64,000 bases of DNA from Haladaptatus sp. ZSTT2 (GTDB lineage: Archaea > Halobacteriota > Halobacteria > Halobacteriales > Halococcaceae). Positions 25,270-33,462 of this stretch are shown in pieces. The translations under genes and the position numbers were made by a program. The stretch is from the NCBI RefSeq assembly GCF_037081775.1, contig NZ_JBAMHQ010000001.1, positions 1,240,001 to 1,304,000 on the forward strand, read 5' to 3'. A model generated the notes under the pieces. It saw nothing but the letters and a program-made list of their open reading frames with translations. It was not told the DNA's origin and searched no databases. Numbering within the stretch: the stretch's first letter is position 1; the number at the start of each line of letters is the position of its first letter.

Positions 25270-26198
25270 GGTTGTCTGAAGTGGTCTGCGAGTTCGCGGA
25301 CGCCCTCGCGGAGCGTCCATTCGGTCCTGAAGCCGGTGTTCGCCAGCCGGTCGAAGTTGACGTGATACGACGGGCCGGGGTGTTTGTCCTCTAAGTAGGT
25401 GATGTTGACCTCGCCTACCTCCTCGCTCACGACCTGCGCGATTTCTGCGATGCGGAAGTTCTGGTCGTTCGACCCAACGTTGTAGACGAATTCGTCCCAG
25501 TCGTCGGGGTTGAGCGCGGCGTGGGCGTAGGCGCGCGCGGCGTCTTTGACGTGGATGAACGGTCGCCAGTTGCTCCCGTCGCCGTAGACGGTCAGCGGGC
25601 GGCGCGTCAGCGCGCGAAAGACGAAGTGGTTGACGACGAGGTTGAAGCGCACGCCGGGGGCGTAGCCGTAGTTCGTACTCATGCGGAGTGCGACCCCTTG
25701 CATCCCCGACTCGTCGATGGTGTCGCGCAACAACTCCTCTGCGGCCTGTTTCGACTCGGCGTAGGGGTTGAGCGGGTCGGTCGGCGTGTCCTCGGTGAGG
25801 TCCATGCTCGTCGCCCGGCCGTAGTTGTTACACGACGAGGCGAAGACGACGTTTTCGACGTCGAGCTTGCGGGCGGCAGTGAGGACGTTTTTCGTCCCTT
25901 CAAGGTTCACGTCGAAGGTCTCCTCGCGGCGGTCGTGGGTGCTGTCTGCGCCCGTGATGGCGGCGAGGTGAATCACCGTCTGCACGTCGCGCATGGCACT
26001 TTCGACGTCGCCGTACTCGCGGACGTCGCCCCGGCGAAAGTCGATAGAATCGTCTAAGTTCGCCCCCATCAGGTTGCGCGGCGACCCGAGCGAGTAGTTG
26101 TCGAGGATGACGATGTTCTCGATTTCAGGGCTCTGCTGGAGCAGGGGGACGAGCGCGCTACCGATGTAGCCACACCCGCCGGTGACGAGCACGTTCAT
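25266..26198 (-). CDS. NAD-dependent epimerase/dehydratase (extended SDR)
   Basis: The 310-residue protein has MNVLVTGGCGYIGSALVP at the N-terminus, HLAAITGADS, a Ser/Tyr-Lys site (ASSCNNYG, then NPYAESKQAAEE) and a C-terminal substrate domain. It most resembles UDP-glucose 4-epimerase/dTDP-glucose dehydratase relatives. It is the middle gene of the operon: 3 bp after the SQD1-like gene, with ATGA overlap to the next. Confidence 0.88.
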   Translation of the reverse strand: MNVLVTGGCGYIGSALVPLLQQSPEIENIVILDNYSLGSPRNLMGANLDDSIDFRRGDVREYGDVESAMRDVQTVIHLAAITGADSTHDRREETFDVNLEGTKNVLTAARKLDVENVVFASSCNNYGRATSMDLTEDTPTDPLNPYAESKQAAEELLRDTIDESGMQGVALRMSTNYGYAPGVRFNLVVNHFVFRALTRRPLTVYGDGSNWRPFIHVKDAARAYAHAALNPDDWDEFVYNVGSNDQNFRIAEIAQVVSEEVGEVNITYLEDKHPGPSYHVNFDRLANTGFRTEWTLREGVRELADHFRQP

Positions 26199-26201
26199 CG
26201 C

Positions 26202-27371
26202 TTAGTCCTCTAAGACGCTCGGAAGGAAGCGGTCTTCGTAGGCGGTGATGGTGTCCTCATAGCGTGCGAGCGTCGTGAGGATGTCGCGGGTGCCGCTCTC
26301 GAAGTCCTGGGCCTGCTCGCCGATGAGCGCCATGTACTTCTCGTTTGCAATCTCCATCTTGTGCGTCTCGTCTTCGTCGCGTGGGTTCTCGAAGTGCTTG
26401 ACAGCGGCGTCGTAGTCGAACTCCTGGGCGACGTCGGAGATGGTGTTCGCCATCTCGACGATGCTGATGGCGCGGGTGACCTGGTTGTAGACGGTGAGGT
26501 CGTCGGGTCGGTCGTCTGGGTCTGCGAGGGCGAGTTGTGCGAGGCCCTCGACGGCGTCTTCTAAGCTGATGAACGGCTTTCGCTGTTCGCCCTTGCCGTA
26601 CACCGTGAGCGGGTAGCCCGCGACAGCCTGTGCGGCAAAGCGGTGGGAAACGACGCCGAAGTAGTAGTCGAAGTCAAAGCGGGTCTTCAGGCGGCTGTCC
26701 TCGCGGGTTTCCTCAGTTTCCGTGCCGTAGGTGATGGCCGTACGCACGTCGGAAATCGGGATGCCGAACTGCTTGTTTGCGAGGCGAAGGTTCGCCGCGT
26801 CGTGGCTTTTCGTGAGGTGGTACCAGCTGCCGGCCATGGCGGGGAACGGCACTTCGTCGCGCTCGCCTTGGTTCTCCATCGTCGCGCCGCCTTCGGGAAT
26901 CGGGAAGGTCGGTGCGCCGTAGACGCCCGTCGTCGTGGTCTCGATGAAGTGGGTGTCGGTCAGGCCGTGTTCCTCTAAGCCCCAGACGAGGTTGCGAGTG
27001 GCCTGCATGTTGTTGTGCTGGGTGTAGTTCGCGCGCTCGCCGTTGATTTGCGAGTAGGGCGCAGACGGCTGGGCCGCGGTGTGGACAATCGCGCGCGGCT
27101 CGTGGACGGTCAGGAGTTCATCGACGAACGACTTCTCGGTGAGGTCGCCTTCGATAAACGAGAGGTTCGAGAGGCCAAGGGACTCCTCTGCGGCCGCGAG
27201 GCGCTGGTCGATGCTCATGATGGGGACGGCGCTCGTCGCGCCGACCTCTTCGACCCAGCCGCGACGGGCGAAGTTGTCGACGAGAATTACGCGGTCGTCG
27301 GTGCGATCTGCGATGCGGAGGGCGGTTGGCCAGCCGATGTAGCCGTCGCCGCCAGTGACGAGAATGGACAT
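26202..27371 (-). CDS. UDP-sulfoquinovose synthase-like enzyme (SQD1/Agl3 family)
   Basis: The 389-residue extended SDR starts MSILVTGGDGYIGWPTALRI, closely matching the SQD1 opening GGDGYxGW. It has HTAAQPSAPYSQ, an active-site Thr in TTTTGVYGAP and the Tyr-Lys in SWYHLTKSHDAAN, all as in SQD1. SQD1 converts UDP-glucose plus sulfite to UDP-sulfoquinovose, the head-group donor for sulfolipid or sulfated glycans (Agl3 in Sulfolobus). It leads a three-gene operon with two more SDRs; no glycosyltransferase is adjacent. Confidence 0.85.
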   Translation of the reverse strand: MSILVTGGDGYIGWPTALRIADRTDDRVILVDNFARRGWVEEVGATSAVPIMSIDQRLAAAEESLGLSNLSFIEGDLTEKSFVDELLTVHEPRAIVHTAAQPSAPYSQINGERANYTQHNNMQATRNLVWGLEEHGLTDTHFIETTTTGVYGAPTFPIPEGGATMENQGERDEVPFPAMAGSWYHLTKSHDAANLRLANKQFGIPISDVRTAITYGTETEETREDSRLKTRFDFDYYFGVVSHRFAAQAVAGYPLTVYGKGEQRKPFISLEDAVEGLAQLALADPDDRPDDLTVYNQVTRAISIVEMANTISDVAQEFDYDAAVKHFENPRDEDETHKMEIANEKYMALIGEQAQDFESGTRDILTTLARYEDTITAYEDRFLPSVLED

Positions 27372-27522
27372 TAGTTACTCTAGTTCTGAGTAACTAAGTT
27401 TTTCATTAAATACTTTCCCGTTACCGGCACAAGCACATGGTAACACATTACAGGGATGGTACCGTTTGTCTGACAATCATAAGATTAGAAACAATTATGC
27501 TTCTTGCGAGAGGCTATCAGCC

Positions 27523-28212
27523 ATGAGCCCCGGTGCGCTGGAGGAGGCGGACGTACTGGAGTTTGGGCGAGCACTGACCCAGCTAAAACAAGCTGGAAGC
27601 ATGGTTCTCGTGACCGGAAGTGTTCCTCAAGCAGCCTTTAGCGCCGTCTCGCGCCAGATGCTCGGGGATTCCACGCTACCACGACGACGGCTGTTCGTGC
27701 TTACAGACACCACCGCAGATGCCATCCGCGAGCGCGTGCCAGGAACTGCAGACCCACGCCAGATGCGTATCATCGAGCAGTGTTCGGTCACGCGAAGTGT
27801 CGCCACCGCGACGACGGGGAGTGACCAGACCGTTGAATACGTCTACGACGATGAGTTGCCAGCACTCATCGAGACCACGTTCGACGCCATCGCCGCACTC
27901 GAAGTGGGCGCTGCGCCCGCAGAGTTGCGCGTGTGTGTCGATTCGCTTACGTCGCTCATCGAGCACTATGGCGAACAACGTACCTTCACGGCGTTACACG
28001 CGCTGTGTTGGCGCGTTCGCCACGCGCGCGGGCTTGGCCACGCCCACTTACAAACCGATGCAGCGGACGTCGTCGCGCTTTTTGCCGAGCTGTTCGACGC
28101 TCATGTCGAACTTCGGGAACGAGCGGGCACGTTCCAACAACGATGGCATCTCCGCGACGATGATGTGACAACGGCGTGGCTGACATTCGAGGCGGTGGAT
28201 AACCTACCATGA
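27523..28212 (+). CDS. DUF7504-type RecA/KaiC-like protein
   Basis: The 229-residue protein resembles a RecA-superfamily core. The N-terminal strand SMVLVTGSVP stands where a Walker A would be but lacks GKT. VCVDSLTSLIEHYGEQ is the Walker B-like strand, followed by FTALHALCWRVRHARGLGHAHL. The C-terminus has AHVELRERAGTFQQRWHL. This matches the haloarchaeal DUF7504 family. The missing GKT suggests an inactive scaffold or sensor. The start at 27523 is preferred over an in-frame TTG at 27466. It is 73 bp upstream of the CHAT-domain gene, same direction. Confidence 0.72.
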   Translation: MSPGALEEADVLEFGRALTQLKQAGSMVLVTGSVPQAAFSAVSRQMLGDSTLPRRRLFVLTDTTADAIRERVPGTADPRQMRIIEQCSVTRSVATATTGSDQTVEYVYDDELPALIETTFDAIAALEVGAAPAELRVCVDSLTSLIEHYGEQRTFTALHALCWRVRHARGLGHAHLQTDAADVVALFAELFDAHVELRERAGTFQQRWHLRDDDVTTAWLTFEAVDNLP

Positions 28213-28285
28213 CAACGCACAGTATCTCTAAGCTAGTAGATACATTTTTACCTTCATACAACAGTAAGGTAGCAACGACTGTCAG

Positions 28286-30403
28286 GTGTGGGAGAGCCGG
28301 ACAATCACCGAGGTGAGCGCACACGTGTATATTACGTATCGAGAATTAGACGGGGGAACCGGGCTAGAGATCACTGATGCCATCGAACGGCGGCGGTATT
28401 CACTCCTCTCGAAAACGCCAGTCACACCGACGGGTATCGACACAGACGAGTTTGCATTTCCGATTGACGGCGCAGTCTCTATCCGCACCGAACGGCTTAC
28501 CCTCCCAACCGTTGTGCCGGTGTACGTCCGCGACGCGGCTGGCGAAATGATAGCCGAAGCAGAACACTTCGCTGACGCAGTGCTGCCAGAAGGTGAGTAC
28601 AGCCTCGAACTGTGCGCACCGATGAAGATCTACCTGCGTGCACGCGGGCCGCTCACCCTCGCAGGCGACGCACAGCAACTGCACATCGAGTTCGACGAAC
28701 CGACCGAAGTGCTCGTCGGAGCGCGCTCACACCACAAGCACCCGGCTGGAACCGTCACGACGACCGAAGACCCGCGCGACTTGATGGCAGCCGTCTCGAC
28801 GTTCGGCTCTGCGCTCAAAACCACGACGCCAGAGCGCTCATACCCCACGCTCAGAGGTCACCCGCCGCTGGTCGAACTCGGTGACGAACTCCACATCCCC
28901 GAGGATCTAGTGCACCCCGACACGGGCGTCACCATCGAGGTGCCCCCAGAGACGGGATACATCTTCTGTGCCGCGCCGCTGGTGTACTACCTCGGGGCCG
29001 ACCTCGTCCCCGGCTTCGACGCCCGACTCGTCACCGAGGAGGGCTTTACGTTCCCGCTTGGCGACACGCCACGGGAGTTCGAAAACACGGTCGAAGCCGT
29101 GCTCAAACACGTATTCTTCTTAGACTGCATCACGCGCACGGAAGGGCTGTATAAGCTGAATCTCCACGAGCGCCACGAGATAGAAGAACGCGTCTCGCTC
29201 GACTTCGCCGCGCTCTACGACCAGCCGCTCACCGCGCAGCTCGAAGCGTACCTCTCTGTGCCCTTCGAGACCGTCGAACCGTTCTTGCCCGAGTGGAAGC
29301 TCACCTCGCACGTTTCGCTGTCGCCAACGAGCGTCGAGACGCTACCGTTCCTCGTCGACGACCTCGCGGTCGTGCGCACGCCACAGGCAGAACAGGTCGC
29401 GCACGCGGACGCACAGATGGCGCTCGTCGATGAGTTCCTGCGCGACGGCAGTTTCATGCGCAGTGCGTCTTCAGCGTCTGCAGCACCTACATCGTACGTA
29501 AAGCCACAGGCGGTCACGTCGCTCGAACAGGCGTGGGTTGGTGACGGCGCGCCACTCGGCGCGAGTAAGACGACGACGCAGGCGTTCCACAACCACCTCG
29601 CGCGCGAACTGTCGGACGGTGACATCGACATCACCGTCGTCTGCAACGACCCGCAGATGGACGAAGAGCGCGACATCGTCGACCGCGTCTACGGCTCGCG
29701 CTCTGAGTTGCTGTTCGACGTGAGCATCAAACACGACCTCACGACCGCAGAACTCGCGGATGTGCTCACGAGTCAGACCGAGTTCCTCCACTACATCGGC
29801 CACATCGATGCAGAAGGCTTCGAGTGCGTAGACGGGAAACTCGACGTGTCCACGCTCGACGACGTGGGCGTAGACGCCTTCTTCCTCAACGCCTGTTCTT
29901 CCTACGACCAGGGAATGGCGCTCATCGAGAAGGGCGCGATTGGCGGCATCGTCACGCTCTCTGATGTCATCAACAGCGGGGCGGTTCGTATCGGAGGTAC
30001 GGTTGCGCGCCTACTCAACGGCGGCTTCCCGCTTTCGTCTGCGCTCAAGGTTGCCAAAGGCGAGAGCATCGTCGGCGGCCAGTACGCTGTGATTGGCGAC
30101 GGTGGCCTCGCGGTTGCACAGGCCGACAGCGGAACGCCGTTGCTCTGGGAAATTACCCGGACTGCTGGAGGAGAGACCTACGAAATCAATATGCAAACGT
30201 TCCCCACGGCAGACCGCGGCCTTGGCAGTCTTGTGGTGCCGTACATCCAGACGAACAACGAGTACTTCCTGAGCGCTGGCGATATCGAACCGTTCGAAGT
30301 CGCACGCGATGAGCTCTTACAACTGTTTGTGCTTGAGGATTTCCCGGTGAGAATAGACGGTCAACTTCGGTGGTCGAGCGACGTGACGCACAACGAACTA
30401 TAA
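28286..30403 (+). CDS. CHAT-domain (caspase-like) protease, putative
   Basis: The 705-residue protein starts at a GTG. A long N-terminal region (about 1-400), conserved in haloarchaea and without recognised repeats or membrane helices, is followed by a CHAT domain (about 440-620). The candidate catalytic dyad is H506 in FLHYIGHIDAEG and C537 in FFLNACSSYDQG, the hallmark spacing of CHAT peptidases (clan CD, as caspases and separase). CHAT proteins in bacteria act in anti-phage or cell-death pathways after a sensor activates them. Here the neighbour is a RecA-like DUF7504 protein, and a small hydrophobic peptide gene converges on it with 8 bp between the stops. Protease activity is predicted, not shown. 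Confidence 0.82.
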   Translation: MWESRTITEVSAHVYITYRELDGGTGLEITDAIERRRYSLLSKTPVTPTGIDTDEFAFPIDGAVSIRTERLTLPTVVPVYVRDAAGEMIAEAEHFADAVLPEGEYSLELCAPMKIYLRARGPLTLAGDAQQLHIEFDEPTEVLVGARSHHKHPAGTVTTTEDPRDLMAAVSTFGSALKTTTPERSYPTLRGHPPLVELGDELHIPEDLVHPDTGVTIEVPPETGYIFCAAPLVYYLGADLVPGFDARLVTEEGFTFPLGDTPREFENTVEAVLKHVFFLDCITRTEGLYKLNLHERHEIEERVSLDFAALYDQPLTAQLEAYLSVPFETVEPFLPEWKLTSHVSLSPTSVETLPFLVDDLAVVRTPQAEQVAHADAQMALVDEFLRDGSFMRSASSASAAPTSYVKPQAVTSLEQAWVGDGAPLGASKTTTQAFHNHLARELSDGDIDITVVCNDPQMDEERDIVDRVYGSRSELLFDVSIKHDLTTAELADVLTSQTEFLHYIGHIDAEGFECVDGKLDVSTLDDVGVDAFFLNACSSYDQGMALIEKGAIGGIVTLSDVINSGAVRIGGTVARLLNGGFPLSSALKVAKGESIVGGQYAVIGDGGLAVAQADSGTPLLWEITRTAGGETYEINMQTFPTADRGLGSLVVPYIQTNNEYFLSAGDIEPFEVARDELLQLFVLEDFPVRIDGQLRWSSDVTHNEL

Positions 30404-30411
30404 CTTCTTAT

Positions 30412-30546
30412 TTACGGGCCACTGACCGTTCCAGCCACACCGGCTGCCGCGTTCCCGACGGAGCTGAGCAAGAGCATCAGCATGAACAGTGCGCCGGTCA
30501 TCTGTGGGTTCTCTGCGAGGTAGGCTTTGAATGAGCTGCTGGACAT
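30412..30546 (-). CDS. DUF7503-type hydrophobic small peptide
   Basis: The 44-codon gene encodes MSSSSFKAYLAENPQMTGAL, then a methionine/leucine-rich membrane helix (FMLMLLLSSVGNAAAGVAG) and SGP at the end. It matches the pattern of DUF7503 peptides (MSS.SFKAYLAENP...), which accompany DUF7504/CHAT loci in haloarchaea. Its stop lies 8 bp from the CHAT gene's stop on the opposite strand. An AT-rich TATA region lies about 28 nt upstream. It would insert in the membrane; it may be the target, effector or sensor of the CHAT protein. Confidence 0.75.
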   Translation of the reverse strand: MSSSSFKAYLAENPQMTGALFMLMLLLSSVGNAAAGVAGTVSGP

Positions 30547-30569
30547 TACAACTTCTCATATGAAGGCAG

Positions 30570-30579
30570 AGAATATATA
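30570..30579 (-). promoter_or_regulatory. TATA box of the small hydrophobic peptide gene
   Basis: TTATATATTC on the - strand ends about 24-33 nt from the ATG at 30546, in a notably AT-rich stretch (30560-30650) unlike the surrounding DNA. Confidence 0.55.
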
Positions 30580-30755
30580 ATTATTCTAATATATCTGCTA
30601 AGTAATTAATGGAACAAATTATTCGTAATAAAGGTTACTGCTGGCGCTAGCAAATGACACAGAAAAATAGTCGGGAAGCAAGAACAAAATTCTTTTCCCC
30701 GCCTAGACACGACGTAGACGTAGAAATTCCGCGCTTTCCGTTCTCCCATACTTCC

Positions 30756-31331
30756 ATGAACTCGGACACTTCTCGTCAACAAAACTCCATGACTGCGCGG
30801 CTTCGAGCGGCGATTGCCGAATCGAAAGTTGGCAGGTTCAGCGCCACACTATCGCTGGCAATCGAAAACTCGGCCATCTCGCGCGCTGGACAGAAGCTTT
30901 CTCACTGGGTACAACAGTCGTACCTCTTTCGCTGGCTCACCGCGGAGCCAGAACCAGAGGTTATCGTCATCGACCTGCGCGAGTCGTGGTTCGTTGGCCC
31001 CGTTATCGTCGCACTCGACCGGTTTACGAAAGCGGTTGTACCCGCCGTAGAGACGTCGAGGATGCGGCGCGCGACGAAGCGGCTTACAGCCCGTCTCTCG
31101 CGTGCGCCACTGCGGTTCGCTGGCCTCGCGGGCGTGGTCGCCTTCTCCACGCTGGTCGCGGCTGCGCTCCTCACCGGGACGCTCACACGGCCTGCAATGG
31201 GTGCGTATGCTATCTGCCTCGGCCTCGCACTCGCTGGGACGCGCGTGGGGCTGTCATGGCGCGAGCTCGGCGAAACGAAAATCGGAAAAGCAGTTTCGGC
31301 GGCGTTCGTTCCGCCCGAATACGACGACTGA
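30756..31331 (+). CDS. Two-helix membrane protein near the CHAT locus
   Basis: The 191-residue protein starts MNSDTSRQQNSMTARLRAAI. It has an amphipathic N-terminal half, the segment EPEVIVIDLRESWFVGPVIVALDR (about 68-91), and two closely spaced hydrophobic helices (about 130-148 and 152-168). No family name was certain; similar proteins occur in other haloarchaea. The frame is open upstream to 30654, but that stretch is not acidic and lies in AT-rich DNA, so 30756 is preferred. Link to the CHAT locus is by proximity only. Confidence 0.6.
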   Translation: MNSDTSRQQNSMTARLRAAIAESKVGRFSATLSLAIENSAISRAGQKLSHWVQQSYLFRWLTAEPEPEVIVIDLRESWFVGPVIVALDRFTKAVVPAVETSRMRRATKRLTARLSRAPLRFAGLAGVVAFSTLVAAALLTGTLTRPAMGAYAICLGLALAGTRVGLSWRELGETKIGKAVSAAFVPPEYDD

Positions 31332-31389
31332 TTATACGGATTCACGGAGAATACTGCGGCTTTAGCCACAGGATGAATCCAACAATTAA

Positions 31390-31666
31390 AGCCACAGATT
31401 ATCGTATTGGAGCCTGTGCGTGGAAAACTGGCAGTTGGTTCGGTGTTTGCCGCGACCTCCAGTCGAAATCAAAAAGTAAGCCGACCACGCCGACCGTCGT
31501 TAAACAATCAGGTAACTCGAAGCCCTCTACGGGATACGAGTAACGGCTTCGTGGCAGAGCCACTGGCTGACGGTCCAGCAAACCTTAGACTCCCAACCCT
31601 CAAGATTGACCTGCCCGGCCAACACCGGGTGGGAGGCCCGCGCCTTTAGGCGCGGGAGGATGTCAC
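31390..31666 (+). mobile_element. Orphan IS200/IS605-type right end / relic element
   Basis: The right edge shows two hairpins: CCCGG...CCGGG at 31614-31629, and a perfect 8-bp stem with TTTA loop at 31637-31656. Then comes GGATGTCAC at 31658-31666. Loop, order and terminal word match the tnpB right end at 1624-1660. No transposase or tnpB frame remains; the left limit is a guess. The terminal word overlaps the glmS stop codon (31663-31665), so the element sits exactly at the glmS 3' end. Confidence 0.6.
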
Positions 31667-33462
31667 TCGACCGTCACACTCTTTGCGAGGTTGCGCGGCT
31701 TGTCAATCGACCGCCCGAGCTGTGCGGCCGTGTAGTAGGCGAGCAACTGGAGCGGGACGTTCCCGAGAATCGGCGCGGTGCGCGGGTGGCTCTCAGGGAT
31801 GCGAATGACGTGGTCTGCGTAGCGTTCGACGTCCGACTGGCCGTCGGTGACGGCGATGACCGGCGCGTCGCGTGCCTCGACTTCTTTGACGTTGCCGATG
31901 GTTTTTCGCGCAATCTCGTCGTCGCCGGTGACGATGGCGATGACCGGCGTCTTATCGGAGACGAGCGCGAGCGGGCCGTGTTTGAGTTCGCCCGCGGCAA
32001 AGCCCTCTGCGTGCTTGTAGGTAATCTCCTTCATCTTGAGCGCGCCCTCAAGCGCGACGGGGAAGTTGAGTCCCCGGCCGATGAAGAAGTACGCATCGGC
32101 ATCGAGATACTTCTCTGCGATGGCTTCGGTGAGAGGCGCTTCGTCGAGAATCGCCTGCACCGCGCTCGGGAGGTCGCGGAACGCCTCGATGATGTCGCGC
32201 TTGGTCGAGGATTTGACCGGCGCGGTTGCCATGACGAGCAGCGTCATCGCGGCGAGCTGCGAGGCGAACGTCTTCGAGGCGGCGACCCCAATCTCGGGGC
32301 CAGCGCGGATGTAAAAGACGTGGTCGCACTCCCGCGAAACAGTGCTCCCGATGACGTTGGTGACCCCAAGCGTGGTCGCCCCACGGCGCTTTGCCTCGCG
32401 CAGCGCAGAGAGCGTGTCTGCGGTCTCACCGGACTGGGTGACACCGATGACGAGGTCGTCGCCCGCGGGCGGTGGCGAGGTGGTGAACTCGCTCGCGAGG
32501 AACGCTTGGGCCGGAATCCCGGCTTCGCGGAACAGTTCTGCACCGTACATCGCAGCGTGATACGAGGTCCCACAAGCGACGAACTGGACGCCCGTTGGCT
32601 GTAACTCACCGAGTTCTTCGATGGTAATCGAGCCAGTGAGTTCGTTCATCCGGCCGCGGAGACACTGACGCAGCGCGCGGGGCTGTTCGTGAATCTCCTT
32701 TATCATGAAGTGGTCGTAGCCACTCTTGCCCGTCTCCTCTGCGTTCCACTCGATGGTGTGAACCTCTTTGTCGTGGTGTGTCCCCGAGTGGTCGGTCACG
32801 TACCACTCGCGCTCGTTGATGACGGCGATTTCACCGTCTTCTACGTACACCACTTGGTCGGTGTAATCGCGAAAGGCAGGAACGTCACTGCCGAGGTACG
32901 TCGCGTCTTCTGCGATGCCGAGGACGAGCGGCGAGTCTTGGCGCGCCGCGTAGATGGTGTCGTGACCCGCGAACACGGCGAGAATCGCGTAGCTCCCCTC
33001 GATGGTCTTGATGGCGTCGTAGAACGCCTCTTTCTGCGTCATACCCGCGTCGAGATTTCGCTCGATGAGGTGGGACACCACTTCCGTGTCAGTGTCGCTT
33101 TGGAACTCGTGGCCCTGCTCTGTGAGTTCGTCACGCAGCGTCTGGTAGTTCTCGATGATGCCGTTGTGAATCACCGCCACATCGCCCGTGCAATCTTGAT
33201 GCGGGTGGGAGTTGCGGTCGTTTGGCGGGCCGTGGGTTGACCACCGGGTGTGGCCAATGCCGAGGCGACCGCTCAAGCCGGTTCCCTGAACCGCCTGCTC
33301 TAAGTTGACGAGTTCCCCCTGGCGCTTGACGACGGAGATGTCATCGTTTACGAGCGCGACACCCGCCGAGTCGTAGCCGCGGTATTCGAGCTTCGACAGC
33401 CCGTTCATCAGTACATCTAACGTTTCCCCCTCTCGGCCAACGCAGCCAATAATTCCACACAT
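31663..33462 (-). CDS. glmS: Glutamine-fructose-6-phosphate aminotransferase (isomerizing)
   Basis: The 599-residue enzyme has the N-terminal nucleophile Cys2 (MCGIIGCVG), a glutaminase domain (about 1-220) with RGYDSAG and HTRWSTHG, and two SIS domains (about 280-420 and 450-590) with CGTSYHA and TQSGETADT. It makes glucosamine-6-phosphate from fructose-6-phosphate and glutamine, the entry step to UDP-GlcNAc. Its ATG shares one nucleotide with the stop of the upstream nucleotidyltransferase (TAATG), indicating coupling. Confidence 0.97.
   Translation of the reverse strand: MCGIIGCVGREGETLDVLMNGLSKLEYRGYDSAGVALVNDDISVVKRQGELVNLEQAVQGTGLSGRLGIGHTRWSTHGPPNDRNSHPHQDCTGDVAVIHNGIIENYQTLRDELTEQGHEFQSDTDTEVVSHLIERNLDAGMTQKEAFYDAIKTIEGSYAILAVFAGHDTIYAARQDSPLVLGIAEDATYLGSDVPAFRDYTDQVVYVEDGEIAVINEREWYVTDHSGTHHDKEVHTIEWNAEETGKSGYDHFMIKEIHEQPRALRQCLRGRMNELTGSITIEELGELQPTGVQFVACGTSYHAAMYGAELFREAGIPAQAFLASEFTTSPPPAGDDLVIGVTQSGETADTLSALREAKRRGATTLGVTNVIGSTVSRECDHVFYIRAGPEIGVAASKTFASQLAAMTLLVMATAPVKSSTKRDIIEAFRDLPSAVQAILDEAPLTEAIAEKYLDADAYFFIGRGLNFPVALEGALKMKEITYKHAEGFAAGELKHGPLALVSDKTPVIAIVTGDDEIARKTIGNVKEVEARDAPVIAVTDGQSDVERYADHVIRIPESHPRTAPILGNVPLQLLAYYTAAQLGRSIDKPRNLAKSVTVE

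Noticed and set aside
8271-31422. GGAGCCTGT repeated near 8275, 21748 and 31412
   Set aside because: Nine bases shared at three AT-bordered places; the flanks differ and the word is short enough to be chance.
31606-32604. 332-codon open frame on the + strand
   Set aside because: It is antisense to glmS and starts in the relic element; no domain visible.
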